Shown here piece by piece: positions 44,964-55,290 of a stretch of DNA of 64,000 nt (its first letter is position 1; every line of letters begins with the position of its first letter). The translations under genes and the position numbers were made by a program. The DNA is from Druceiella hillmani. Its lineage: Eukaryota; Arthropoda; Insecta; Lepidoptera; Hepialidae. Under the pieces are notes generated by a model, which saw only the letters and a list, made by a program, of their open reading frames with translations, made no database searches and had not been told where the DNA came from. Where the stretch lies: positions 16,870,001 to 16,934,000 of the forward strand of contig JAYKKI010000039.1 in NCBI GenBank assembly GCA_039881145.1. Reading direction: 5' to 3'.

Positions 44964-46465
44964 TGAATTTTGATGATTGTACGAATAACAAAATAATATG
45001 CCCTATAAATTTTGATGATTGTATGAATAACAAAATAATATGCCCTATAGATTTCGATGATTATATGAATAACAAATAATATTCCCTATTTTTTTTTGAT
45101 GATTGTATGAATAACAAAATAATATGCCCTATAGATTTTGATGATTGTACGAATAACAAAATAATATGCCCGATAGATTTTGACGATTGTATGAATAACA
45201 AAATAATATGCCCTATAGATTTTGATGATTGTATAAATAACAAAGTAATATGCCCTATAGATTTTGATGATTGTATGAATAACAAAATAATATACCCTAT
45301 AGATTTTGATGATCGTATGAATAACAAAATAATATGCCCTATAGATTTTGATGATCGTATGAATAACAAAATAATATGCCCTATAGATTTTGATGATCGT
45401 ATAAATAACAAAATAATATGCCCTATAGATTTTGATGATTGTATGAATAACAAAATAATATGCCCTATAGATTTTGATTATTATATGAATAACAAATAAT
45501 ATTCCCTATAGATTTTGATGATTGTACGAATAACAAAATAATATGCCCTATAGATTTTGACGATTGTATGAATAACAAAATAATATGCCCTATAGATTTT
45601 GATGATTGTATAAATAACAAAGTAATATGCCCTATAGATTTTGATGATTGTATGAATAACAAAATAATATACCCTATAGATTTTGATGATCGTATGAATA
45701 ACAAAATAATATGCCCTATAGATTTTGATGATCGTATGAATAACAAAATAATATGCCCTATAGATTTTGATGATTGTATGAATAACAAAATAATATGCCC
45801 TATAGATTTTGATGATCGTATGAATAACAAAATAATATGCCCTATAGATTTTGATGATTGTATGAATAACAAAATAATATACCCTATAGATTTTGATGAT
45901 CGTATGAATAACAAAATAATATGCCCTATAGATTTTGATGATTGTATGAATAACAAAATAATATGCCCTATAGATTTTGATGATCGTATAAATAACAAAA
46001 TAATATGCCCTATAGATTTTGATGATTGTATGAATAACAAAATAATATGCCCTATAGATTTTGATGATTATATGAATAACAAATAATATTCCCTACAGAT
46101 TTTGATGATTGTATGAATAACAAAATAATATGCCCTATAGATTTTGATGATTGTACGAATAACAAAATAATATGCCCTATAGATTTTGACGATTGTATGA
46201 ATAACAAAATAATATGCCCTATAGATTTTGATGATTGTATAAATAACAAAGTAATATGCCCTGTAGATTTTGATGATTGTATGAATAACAAAATAATATA
46301 CCCTATAGATTTTCATGATCGTATGAATAACAAAATAATATGCCCTATAGATTTTGATGATCGTATGAATAACAAAATAATATGCCCTATAGATTTTGAT
46401 GATTGTATGAATAACAAAATAATATGCCCTATAGATTTTGATGATTGTATGAATAACGAAATAAT
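44964..46465. repeat. 42-bp minisatellite with higher-order structure, about 36 copies
   Basis: The unit is TTTTGATGATTGTATGAATA followed by ACAAAATAATATGCCCTATA and GA. Because 42 is divisible by 3, frames stay open on both strands and translate as 14-residue repeats (MNNKIICPIDFDDC on plus, SIGHIILLFIQSSK on minus). Variants recur in the same order in three blocks: TACGAA, then ATAAATAACAAAG, then TATACCC, then GATCG. Each block ends in a unit with a 1-bp deletion (AACAAATAATATTCCC at 45071, 45491 and 46078). The deletions introduce stops, and there is no start context or non-repetitive domain, so I treat this as noncoding. Confidence 0.95.
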
Positions 46466-46680
46466 ATCTTTTGAAGTAAAAAATCTAAAATTTTACAGCA
46501 ATTATGGTCTGAGTGTACGACACTCATTTAAATTTGATATCTCAAGCCGTTTCTGAGAAAAAGGGCTTTGATAGACAAACGGACGGACAGACAGACAGCA
46601 AGGCAATCCTATAAGTGTTTCTTTTTTCATTTCGAGGAACGTAACCCTAATAGAGAACGTAACCTCACTTTCATTTTAAA
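46466..46680 (+). mobile_element. LINE 3'-tail-like sequence
   Basis: GACAAACGGACGGACAGACA followed by GCAATCCTATAAGTGTTTC, TTTCGAGGAACGTAACCC and a second GTAACC matches the phrasing of a tail found at the 3' end of dispersed lepidopteran retroelements (CAGACGGACGGACA...CCTATAAGGGTTCC...GAGGTACGGAACCC). It directly borders the minisatellite, which may have grown within the element's untranslated region. The element type is not determined. Confidence 0.5.
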
Positions 46681-47050
46681 TGGCCTATGTAATGATACCC
46701 CAATTCGATGATGCGAAAATAAATTGTTTTTACTCCCAGTCAACTCGGAGGGTACTTTAAAAAAAATAAGATTTTGCTATCTTTGCTTGAAATCTCTCTT
46801 TAATATACCTAATTATAAATTTTCATTAATATAGGTTTAAAAATTTAAAAAAATGTGAGGTTGTAATGGACGAACGACCGGACAGAGGGGGAAAATGTCG
46901 AACTCGTAAGTGTTCCTTATTTTATAAAGCAACCCTAAAATTAGGGTTACTAAGGAACTTCAAATTCATTTTAAAAGACCTACTCGGCGACATCTCACTC
47001 GACACAGTATGTGGAAAAGAACAATGCTTGCCACTATTTTACATCTATGG
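46681..47050. other. AT-rich DNA with a second diverged tail
   Basis: ATGGACGAACGACCGGACAG near 46866, with AAGTGTTCCTTATTTTATAA after it and GCAACCCTAAAATTAGGGTT near 46930, looks like a second diverged copy of the same LINE-like tail. Confidence 0.35.
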
Positions 47051-47099
47051 AGATATTTAAAAAAAAACATAATCTATGTTATGTTTTTTTTTAATATCT
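47051..47099. repeat. 21-bp inverted repeat, 1-nt indel, 6-nt loop
   Basis: AGATATTTAAAAAAAAACAT followed by AA pairs with its complement after a TCTATG loop. Confidence 0.85.
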
Positions 47100-48129
47100 A
47101 GCGTCCTTGAAACTAATGCATTCACCTGATCTCCACATGAATCAACTTATATCCTTATGATGGAGAGAGTATTAAAGGAGTTAAATAGATTTTAATATAA
47201 AAAAATGTACGGGTATTGTCCTCATTTGTTTCCTTCAGGTTTTATAATGGACGTAGTCGGATATAATTCACTTGAGCAACTCCGAAGGGAATTTATTATT
47301 ATGCATTTTTTAAAATGATTAAATAATTATGTTGATAACCCCTCAGTCTTGGGTTTGGTAACACTTTATGCTCCTAACTGTTACGTGAAAAGACAGAGTC
47401 AAAATTTATTTCATCTGCCTAAAGCGCGCACGAATATCCTCCAGCGTTCAGCAGTTTTTAACGCACTCATGTTAGTCAACGAGGTATTGCGATCATCCAA
47501 TCCTGATGTTTTTTTCTGATCTATTGACCCTTTTAGGAATATGATTATGGAGTTGCTCGGTATTTCACGGTTAGTAATAAGTTAGTTTTATGTTTAATTT
47601 GAATTAATTTGTGTTTTTTATTTATTATTTATGTTATTATGTGTAATTATTTACATTACACGTTAATAATTACACATTACACAACAAGTAATTATTTACA
47701 TTACATGTTATTATGTGTAATTATTTGTCTTACTTATCTTAACTATACTTTAAATAACATTAATTTTATTAAATATTAATTGAAATCTCCACATGAAGCA
47801 TATATTTTAATCTAAAGTTTTAAATGGATTCTCTCAAATATCTTTAAAATTTTCTTCCGAATAAAATCAAAATTTTCCTTTATCATTATATATCAATACT
47901 ATTATGGAGATATGCATTATCCTGATCTTAATGAAGAACATTTAAATAAGTAGGATGCCTTCAAAAATTATGCATCCAGTACACCTTAGAACTCAGGTAA
48001 TATGAACATATTTCTTTATAAAGTATAAAATCCCTATAACCCTATCTCCTCCTGGTCCAAATTATCTCTTTGGAATATTTAAAGAGATGTCCGCTCACGA
48101 TATTTGGTTAGACTCTGTAAGATTACAAA
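47100..48129. other. anonymous AT-rich DNA
   Basis: Repeated and inverted TTATGTGTAATTATTTACAT motifs at about 47634-47728 form an imperfect hairpin cluster. Nothing else is recognised. Confidence 0.45.
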
Positions 48130-48255
48130 CCCTACTTATAATTCTGTGCTCTGATCCTTGGGTTTATTGCCATGGTTGGCTGGAAGAGATTACTTCTATA
48201 GCAATAATTCCTCCATATGTAAAGTGCATTGTTTATCAAATAAATAAATAAAGTA
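48130..48255 (+). mobile_element. lepidopteran dispersed 3'-tail repeat
   Basis: GCCATGGTTGGCTGGAAGAG followed by ATTACT, CTATAGCAATAATTCCTCC, then TTTATCAAATAAATAAATAA corresponds to a widespread lepidopteran tail (TGGCTGGAAGAGAT.GC...TAGCGATAAGGCCGCC...AATAAA). It is diverged. The parent element is unknown to me. Confidence 0.55.
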
Positions 48256-50144
48256 TCGACTTGCAACTTGTCATGGAGGTAGATGTAAAGTTGTAGTAAC
48301 TGCATGTTTATGATGAAGAAATGAGCAGACGAACATGATGGAATTCTAGATATACACAGTTGAACTGCAGAAACATAGAAATGACTGAAACGAATGCATT
48401 TTTATGAGAGTATGTCGTCACTACAACAATTTTACTATAATACTATACTCCATCCCGTTAAAAAAGAGAATGTTTGTAAACAAACCAATTTGATAGTTAA
48501 AATAGGGTTGGCACAAATATACATTTAACCAGAGGACGATTATTCACAAAATTCAGTGTACAATATTTCACCCATGATATTTATAAACAATATACCAAAA
48601 TTACTATATAAACGTAATAAACTATAATACCAAATAATGTTATAGATTTAAATATCACACGTATATTTTACTAATATCAATTGCAAAATTTATATGCGAA
48701 AAATGGACAACCCTAGCCGTCAATCATACAAAACTCAGAGGTATGAAACATTTTGGAAAAATATGTTATATTCCAACACGTATGCACTCTATATCTATAT
48801 ATGCTGTTCATTACATATCCTTTACTTCATGATGTGTTGAAGTGAATTATCTGTAAAAAATCGGTTGTGACAGTTTTCTATGTGACGCTTGTTCAATACA
48901 CGAGGAGTAAATGAGATCGAACATTGGTGCTATATAACAAATATACTTATACGTATAATGTGTATTTGACGGAAGGATAGTGAAAAAAACAATGAGGTAT
49001 TTTGTTTTTAAATAGGTGTTAGTATTATTTTGCAACATGGAATACAAGTTTTGTACAGTGTTTTTTTTGTTGTTAGTTTTAGTTTTTGCCATTATTTGAA
49101 TGTATATTTTCGACGGATATTTTTAATGTTAGATATGTACTCATGCACTTTTAAAAAAATTGTATTTGGAAAAAATTAATATCAATTTGCGGCATTATTT
49201 ATGCGAATTTCGGCGTTATATTACATAACGTTAATACGTATAGCAATAATTTTCAATACAACTAATTAAACAGTAATAAAAAGTAATATTTTTTATCACA
49301 AATACGTTGTTGTCTCGACAATAACGGGCGCAGCTTCACAATATGTGGGGATCGGTTATTTTAATCAACTCATCTAAGCTCTCTTTTTTTTGTTTTAATT
49401 AAAAACAAAAGAAAATCGAAGAGCACATTCGAAGCGCCGCACCCTTTCACGGTCCAACGTCGATAGCATTTGTAGGGTGACCAGCGAGGAGGTTTTTAAA
49501 GGAGAAATAACAAATTTTCAATACAAAGTCACGAGTCGATACAGGTTAACTATTGTTACGAGTTTTTCAATTTTAAATTATTTAAAAAATGTAATAATTA
49601 TAAACCCACATAAACCACGGTTACACTAACAATTGACTTGGGGAACATTCGTTTTTTCCATATAAATACACAGAATACATAGAATAGAGTTATAAAGTTA
49701 GAACTTTAAGTAAAAGAAAAATAATTAAAAATCACTTAATTTGATTTCCTTAAATAAACCTAATAAACATAACTAAGTCATTTATAATAGAAAACGAAAC
49801 ACAATTAACAAATACCCCAAATAGAAAAAGTTTTATTTAAACAATTCCGAATTTTTTAATTGTTTTAAAAAGTTTCTCTTTAAAGTCAAAAGAGTTTTCC
49901 TGTAATACCTCTATAGAGTAATTGTGAAAACATTAAAAGAAAATGTTTAATATGTTAAGGTTAAGGTTTTTTAATTAAGGTTTTTCAGTTCAATCTTTTC
50001 AGAAATAAAAATGAAAACCTTTAAAGTATTATCAGAACTCATACTACAAGGATTCCTTTCATATTTAGATATTTATAAATATTGAATATATTTTGTAGAA
50101 ATGCATTATCACTTCATTTTTATTCACAACTAAATGTAACTATG
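48256..50144. other. anonymous AT-rich DNA
   Basis: No gene seen over 1.9 kb. A loosely self-complementary block near 49380-49430 (GTTTTAATTAAAAAC at its centre) and a balanced-composition stretch at 49430-49500 are the only irregularities. Confidence 0.4.
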
Positions 50145-50219
50145 TAATGTAGTATTTTGTCTACTTTATTTTAATTAATAACCACGACCTAGGTTTCGTT
50201 GTTTGACATCTTCAGGTGG
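50145..50219. mobile_element. foldback MITE, half copy
   Basis: GTAGTATTTTGTCTACTTTA, then CACGACCTAGGTTTCGTTG, then GACATCTTCAGGTGG matches one arm of the MITE at 18311-18497. Where the arm would reach the central loop, the sequence instead enters a (TA)n tract, so the second arm is missing. Confidence 0.75.

Positions 50220-50222
<3 letters not shown>

Positions 50223-50287
<65 letters not shown>
50223..50287. repeat. (TA)n microsatellite
   Basis: Pure TA tract starting 4 bp after the MITE half copy. Confidence 0.95.
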
Positions 50288-50291
<4 letters not shown>

Positions 50292-50639
50292 TTAATATAT
50301 CTTTCAGAGGCATATGATAAATATACATTTATGTTTGCAGTTGATATAAGTCGTTTGTGTGGAGTTTCTAGACCTTTTTACAAACCCAACTTAATTCATA
50401 AGTTGGTTGGCTATTACTCGTAAACTAATAGAGCCTACTTAACTGTGATAAGTTTTCTTTTAATACCTTTGTAAATTCTACTGTCGTAAAAACATTTCAG
50501 TTATTCAAAAATAATAGTTTAGCTGGTAGTGATTGGGGAAAAGTAAATCTAACAAAAATTATCCCTTTGTAGTTGAATATTTCGTAAACGGTTCCCTGTT
50601 TTAAAAGTTTTCATGGCACACCCCTAATATTTTTGAAAT

Positions 50640-51109
50640 ACTTATTCAACAACATTCTACTTCATGGAGTATGCAAGAAAGGTACTCAAAAATTTACACT
50701 TGTTTTTAGTCAACATCTGTACGTGGTCCTTCGACCATTTGACGCCGAGCCTCCCAGTAGCATCCGACATTGTTACTGGTTGGGCATTTCAAAATCTTGC
50801 AAGTACGAAGATGGTCACCGTCTAATGACGTACAATCGCATAGCGGGCAAATCCCATCATCGGCAAGTCGATCCTATGAAGACGAACCTGTAGGTAGTCG
50901 TGACCGGTAGTCAATCTAAAATGAGTAACAGCCTCTACCTTCTCTAGGTATCTTGAAATTGATCCCTTCACGGAGAGGGTCTCCCATTTTTTGCCTATGA
51001 TTTGATCTTTTGGGGTCTTGAAAGTGGTGATGTCGATCGATGAGCTAATTAGGTTTTTTGCCCTGTGGAGTGTGATGGCGATGATGAAAATTTCATTTAG
51101 GTGATGCAT
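50640..51109 (-). pseudogene. RNase-H-type LINE, C-terminal remnant
   Basis: A 95-codon minus-strand frame (50822-51109) contains ITTFKTPKDQIIGKKWETLS, then ISRYLEKVEAVTHFRLTTGH, then DYLQVRLHRI. FRLTTGHD.L..HLHRIG is a signature of the C-terminal region after the RNase H domain of certain arthropod non-LTR retrotransposons (I/jockey-type). The expected cysteine knuckle (CPLC...GDHL..C) survives only in shifted frames: RYAIVRH then TVTIFVLARF on the main frame, and YWEAR..MVEGPRTDV further on. Stops follow at about 50822 and beyond. RT and endonuclease are missing. The element is inactive. Confidence 0.65.
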
Positions 51110-51119
51110 GTTGAAAGCT

Positions 51120-51296
51120 TTTTTAGAAGATTATATTTCAAAATTTTGTATTTATAAACATGTGTGCCAAATTTAAGCTTTATAGCGCATATAGTCTGCA
51201 AATAAAATGGTTGTGATATACAAACAGACAGACAGACAAACGGGCTCAACGAAACTATAATGGTTTCTAATTTGGCTACGGAATCCTAAAAAGGGA
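51120..51296 (+). mobile_element. LINE 3'-tail-like sequence
   Basis: GTGCCAAATTTAAGCTTTAT, then ACAGACAGACAGACAAACGG, CGAAACTATAATGG and TTTGGCTACGGAATCCTAAA match the common lepidopteran tail (GTGCCAAATTTG...CAGACAGACA...GAAACTATAAGGGTTCC...GGCTACGGAACCCTAAA). Confidence 0.6.
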
Positions 51297-51429
51297 AGAA
51301 TGAATGTATATGTTTAGAAAAATGATTTAATGTTCTAGAAATTGTATATACAGTGAATTCAAATTCATTGTAAACTCTAATCTCTAAAAAAATAAAAAAG
51401 AAAAGTATATGGTCACCCTAGTCAACAAT

Positions 51430-51760
51430 CCAACTCAGCCTCCCGCCTGAGTGGCCATCACACTGAGTGACGTCTCACCGCCCGCGAGATAAGCCCATCC
51501 GCGCCGTCGCCCATCACTCGCGGCGCCGCCGGTGATCTCTATAATATCTCTTAGCAGAGTTGCACCTGGTGAGGATAATGGAACCAAAGTACCGCTCGTA
51601 AATGGATAAATTATAGCTCTGTTTATTTTGCAACGAGTGGTCATTGGTGACCAGTATCAACATTCCGTTCACATTACAAATTTAAATCGGTAATGCAGCA
51701 GAGTGATAATGACATGTGCATTAATGACATTCCAGTAATAATACAATAGCGTTTTGTAAG
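51430..51760. promoter_or_regulatory. GC-rich island with motif-dense flank (enhancer-like)
   Basis: A GC-rich block (51470-51540, with TCGCGGCGCCGCCGG) is followed by 200 bp with varied motifs: GATAAG, CACCTG (E2/Snail type), TTTATTTTG, the inverted pair GGTCA-TTGG-TGACC (51639-51652), and several ATTA cores in TAATGACATG..CATTAATGAC. GGTCA/TGACC are nuclear-receptor half-sites, although the 4-bp spacer is not the usual ecdysone-receptor spacing of 1. The motif mix resembles a developmental enhancer. That is inference without conservation data. Confidence 0.3.
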
Positions 51761-52070
51761 AAAAGTCTATGATAATACTTTTTTACGCACCTATTGGTTC
51801 AAATATTAACCATTAAAGGAAGTATTTAAAACTACCAATATATCTAAAAACAACAATACTGGCGTTATGATAATTGTTGTGCTTGTGTTTATCAAACTTG
51901 GCCACTTACAAATAAAACTCTCTACAACATACTAATATGCCAAAGAGATATGAAAAAAACTATTCTGCGGTTTAGACTGCGGGGTAGGATAAAAAAAAAT
52001 TGTGCCTGTCAGCTCCTACGCGCAACTGGAGTTTACTCCTTAACTACCGTTGTCTTGGAATTTATAAAAT
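51761..52070. other. anonymous AT-rich DNA
   Basis: No feature recognised. Confidence 0.4.
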
Positions 52071-52556
52071 AGGTAACACTGTATATAAATATCAATATCA
52101 TTATAAAATTTTTTAATAAAAAAATGCTAACAATATAATTATTTTCAAGTAAAACACAAATGAGCAAAATCAAATTTATACAACAAAATTAAAAACATTT
52201 AGTAACGTCAGACTAAGAAGTTAAAATTAAAAGGGACTTTTTAGTTTTGTAGGAAATACCAAATATTCACGCATAATGACATTTAATGATTACATCTCAA
52301 TATAAGTGAACGATAGTAAACTATGTGTGTCACACTCCGTCATTGCGATTATGCCATAAGAAAATGTCAAATAAACATATTGGTATCTCACTCTAAAGAT
52401 GCGCAGAAATGTTGCGCTGAGAGGCCACCTAACGGTTACACTTTTTTTTAATTCTCTGAACATCGTACGCTCTGAACTTCTGATCTTACTCCTCATAAAA
52501 CTTCATATCGTGCGCTATATGTAAAAATCGATTCTTAAAGAGTAAACTCTAATAAT
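52071..52556 (+). repeat. interspersed repeat family F, longest copy
   Basis: The first half (ATATAAATATCAATATCATT, AAACACAAATGAGCAAAATC, AGTAACGTCAGACTAAGAAG) aligns with 62883-63080. The second half (ACACTCCGTCA, ATGCCATAAGAAAATG, CTCCTCATAAAACTTCATA, TAAAAATCGATTCTTAAAGA) aligns with 27441-27755 reversed and, in part, with 54917-55010. Identity appears high, about 85-90 percent by eye. Confidence 0.8.
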
Positions 52557-53429
52557 CTCACTTCTCTAATATTAATAAATATACAATTCAATTTGAAATT
52601 AATATTAGATATTATTACAGATACTCGTATCCACAGAATTCGTATCATATAACGATATGTATCTACAGGAAAGTAGCACCACTTAGAAATCAAGGGTTAA
52701 TTGCCTTAGCACTGCTTTAACTTAGGATGTTATTAATGCTTACTTATTTTTCACATTTGGCAATTTAATAAATTCCTCAAAAACATATATTATATTTTGC
52801 AAAAGTTATTTATTAGTATCCTAAATTAGAATTTAAAAATTCTATTATAGAAATTCGGTCTGAATAGCGACATGATTCTCTTTACATATAGCTGGAATAT
52901 TAAAATGTACATTAGAATTAGTTTTCACTGGATGGTTCACTTTACCTAGAGCCAGAATGTTAAAATGTTGATTCAATTAGTTTGTACTAGATGATATAAG
53001 CCAGTGATTGCTTTAATTGAGGAAGTCATCAATGCATATTTATCAATCATCAGTCAAAATATAAACTTAAACATTTTTTAGCTTTTAAATGTTTCAATCG
53101 ACGTACTACTCTGCCTTTCCACATATAAGAAAATAATTACTATATAATTTATTATTGAAAATTTAACTCTCTGTTGTGAAATTTAAAAAACATAAAATAA
53201 AACACAATACAAGCAAACAAATTTATAAAAATTAAAGTATTGAAAATAATAATAATACAAAAAGAATCTAAATAGGGTCTATAAAAAATTAAAATGAAAT
53301 AAGAAAAAAAACGATATTTAAAAACATAAAATAGAAGAAAAACGTACATGGTAAGAAAAAATAACAAAAAACTATTAAATATAAAAAATTAATAAAAAAC
53401 TATTGTATATAAATATATTTAATTTATTT
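52557..53429. other. anonymous AT-rich DNA
   Basis: Two related blocks (GGAATATTAAAATGTACATT / AGAATGTTAAAATGTTGATT near 52900-52965) suggest an old duplication. Otherwise nothing is recognised. Confidence 0.4.
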
Positions 53430-53830
53430 TTCAATTTCCTCTCCGCAAGTTCAGCACAAGCCTTCGCTTCTCGAGCTTAACAAAATCTCCTTGCAGATTT
53501 CGTGGAGCTCGCCTTCTCTTCGTTGTCTCTGCTCCATGTCATGCCTCATGCAATTTCTTTTTAATTCTTCCGTCTGAAGCAACTAACGTTGGCTGAAAGT
53601 AAACCGGATACCCGAATGCCAGCTACTGGTGCGTCTCCTGGGTATTGGTACAATCGTGTCCACGTTCAACATGGTTTCTTGTACCTCAACCCTAGGCTGA
53701 CCAGCATTATGATATCTTCCGTTGCCTCAGACGATGTTGCTAAAGTTGGCGGCTTCAGCGAAAACTTTGCTTCTACTCGTCGATTGTTGTTCAGACGGAT
53801 TTGTAGATAATTGGCTCTGATTAATTTAAT
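53430..53830 (-). other. coding-like but degenerate segment
   Basis: The composition is balanced, unlike its flanks. The minus strand gives protein-like fragments in different frames, such as LRYKKP, KPPTLATSSEATEDIIMLVS and MEQRQRREGELHEICKEILL, separated by stops and frame changes. It looks like the remains of a transposon or retroelement ORF. I cannot assign the family. About 450 bp further on the minus strand, ATATAAAAGCC (near 54275) is TATA-like and could belong to the same element. Confidence 0.3.
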
Positions 53831-54916
53831 GTCAAATTGAATATCGCAAATGTACTAACTTTAAATTTCAACACATTTTCGCAAATCTATAGCAAGAAAA
53901 TAAAATAAAAGTCCGATTGAAAGTTCTTAAATGTCATTAAATTACAAACTACTTTCGTTTGCAATACTCCTTCAGCATTAAATATAAATTCAAATAAATC
54001 AATCTAGAAACTTTGAGTGTCCCTTTACTATATCAATCAGTTGCTAAAAAACAAAATAAACAATATAAATAAAATATTAATTGTACACTTATTGGAATTT
54101 ACGTTGTTTCCCTCGATTGAATTGCTGGGCAGAATCGTTTGATAGGACTTTCACAATTAGCCCTGACGCTATTAAAAAAATGAGGAGGTCAATTTAGATG
54201 TCGCTAATCGCGTCTCTCCGTCGATGACCATCCGATGCTGCTATTCCCTTACCAACTCTCCTCTCTGCTTGGCTTTTATATTAAGTCAAGGCGGAACAGT
54301 TGACTTCCTGTTGCGTAAAGAAACAAAAAAGTACACGGTTTTAGCATGTTTAGAAAAAAAGGAAATTACATTCATGAAAACAATAATTCTGTATTGTATT
54401 TTCTTTATAAACGTGTATACTTGACTGTATAACTAGCATTATATTTCTCGTTAATAGCGCCCCAAGCGTTTTTTTTATCTTCACGCTTTCTCCGGTGTTG
54501 CGTTTATTTTTAATTATATCTTTGTACGAGACCAATATCTGCAACAATAGCCTTTTCTCTTTATTTGTTTCCGTGTAGTTTCTTTTTCTTGTATTCATTT
54601 TACTACTTTGTTGTTAAACGCAATACTTTCAACCAAAAAGAAACGACGCTTATAACTTTAGTATATGATCTGTGCTGACAACTGTCAATAATAATTCGAT
54701 ATGTCAAGATGTGCCTAAAATTAGCTAACAATTGATGCGCAGTACGTACTACGCACGCGAAAGTGTTGAATCAAAGCATGAAGATTTATGATCCGCTAAT
54801 CTTTGATTTTCCAAACTTGATTAGTTACTGCTAGTTTAATATATGACTACTGAACCGTCAGAGACAAAATGCGACAACTCATATTAATCTAAACTTACGT
54901 AATCGCGATTTAACTT
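53831..54916. other. AT-rich DNA, possible element promoter region
   Basis: The minus strand carries AATATAAAAGCCAAGCAGAG at about 54264-54283, a TATA-box-like context such as heads many retroelement or DNA-element transcripts. No terminal repeats could be confirmed. Confidence 0.25.
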
Positions 54917-55010
54917 TTTAACGTTCTGAACTTCTGATTTTACTCCTCATAAAACTTCATACCGGGCACTATATATGAAAATCGATTCTTAAAGAGTAAA
55001 CTCCAATAAT
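54917..55010 (+). repeat. interspersed repeat family F, short fragment
   Basis: CTGAACTTCTGATTTTACTC followed by CTCATAAAACTTCATACC and AATCGATTCTTAAAGAGTAA matches 52460-52550. Confidence 0.8.
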
Positions 55011-55020
55011 ATTACCATAA

Positions 55021-55290
55021 GAAAGAAAATAAAAGCAAGAGATGCCGCGAAATAAATAGTAAAACTAAAATGGAAATGGGCTGGCCACATGCAAAGAACT
55101 ACAGATGAACGATGATTTACGATAATGACAATATACCCTTTCATTACAAAACGCAAGCGAGGAAAATTCTATACAAGATGGGGCGACGTACAGGTTGTTG
55201 AAAGAATGTAGAACAGGGAATGAGAGATTAACAGCAATGAAAATACTTGGAGGCGGTTTTTTACAGCTCTAGCAGTTCTTATACTAACAA
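55021..55290 (+). pseudogene. RTE-like LINE, C-terminal remnant
   Basis: Plus-strand frames read IRKKIKARDAAK, a stop, then IVKLKWKWAGHMQRTTDERW. This is the conserved KLKW.WAGH..R..D.RW block near the C-terminus of RTE-type reverse transcriptases. A WRRFFTALAVLILTTK stretch follows after stops. It begins exactly where the family F fragment ends. It is decayed, with no catalytic residues present. Confidence 0.65.

Noticed and set aside
44964..46465. CRISPR-like regular repeats
   Set aside because: Units are directly contiguous with no unique spacers, and the genome is eukaryotic. It is a minisatellite.
45061..46556. Long open frames of 79-191 codons on both strands encoding 14-residue repeats
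   Set aside because: They follow from a 42-bp repeat unit being divisible by 3 and lacking stops. They open on both strands, end at 1-bp deletion units, and have no unique domain.
54180..54330. LTR of a retrovirus-like element
   Set aside because: A TATA-like box is visible on the minus strand, but I found no matching second terminal repeat, no primer-binding site and no gag-pol motifs.
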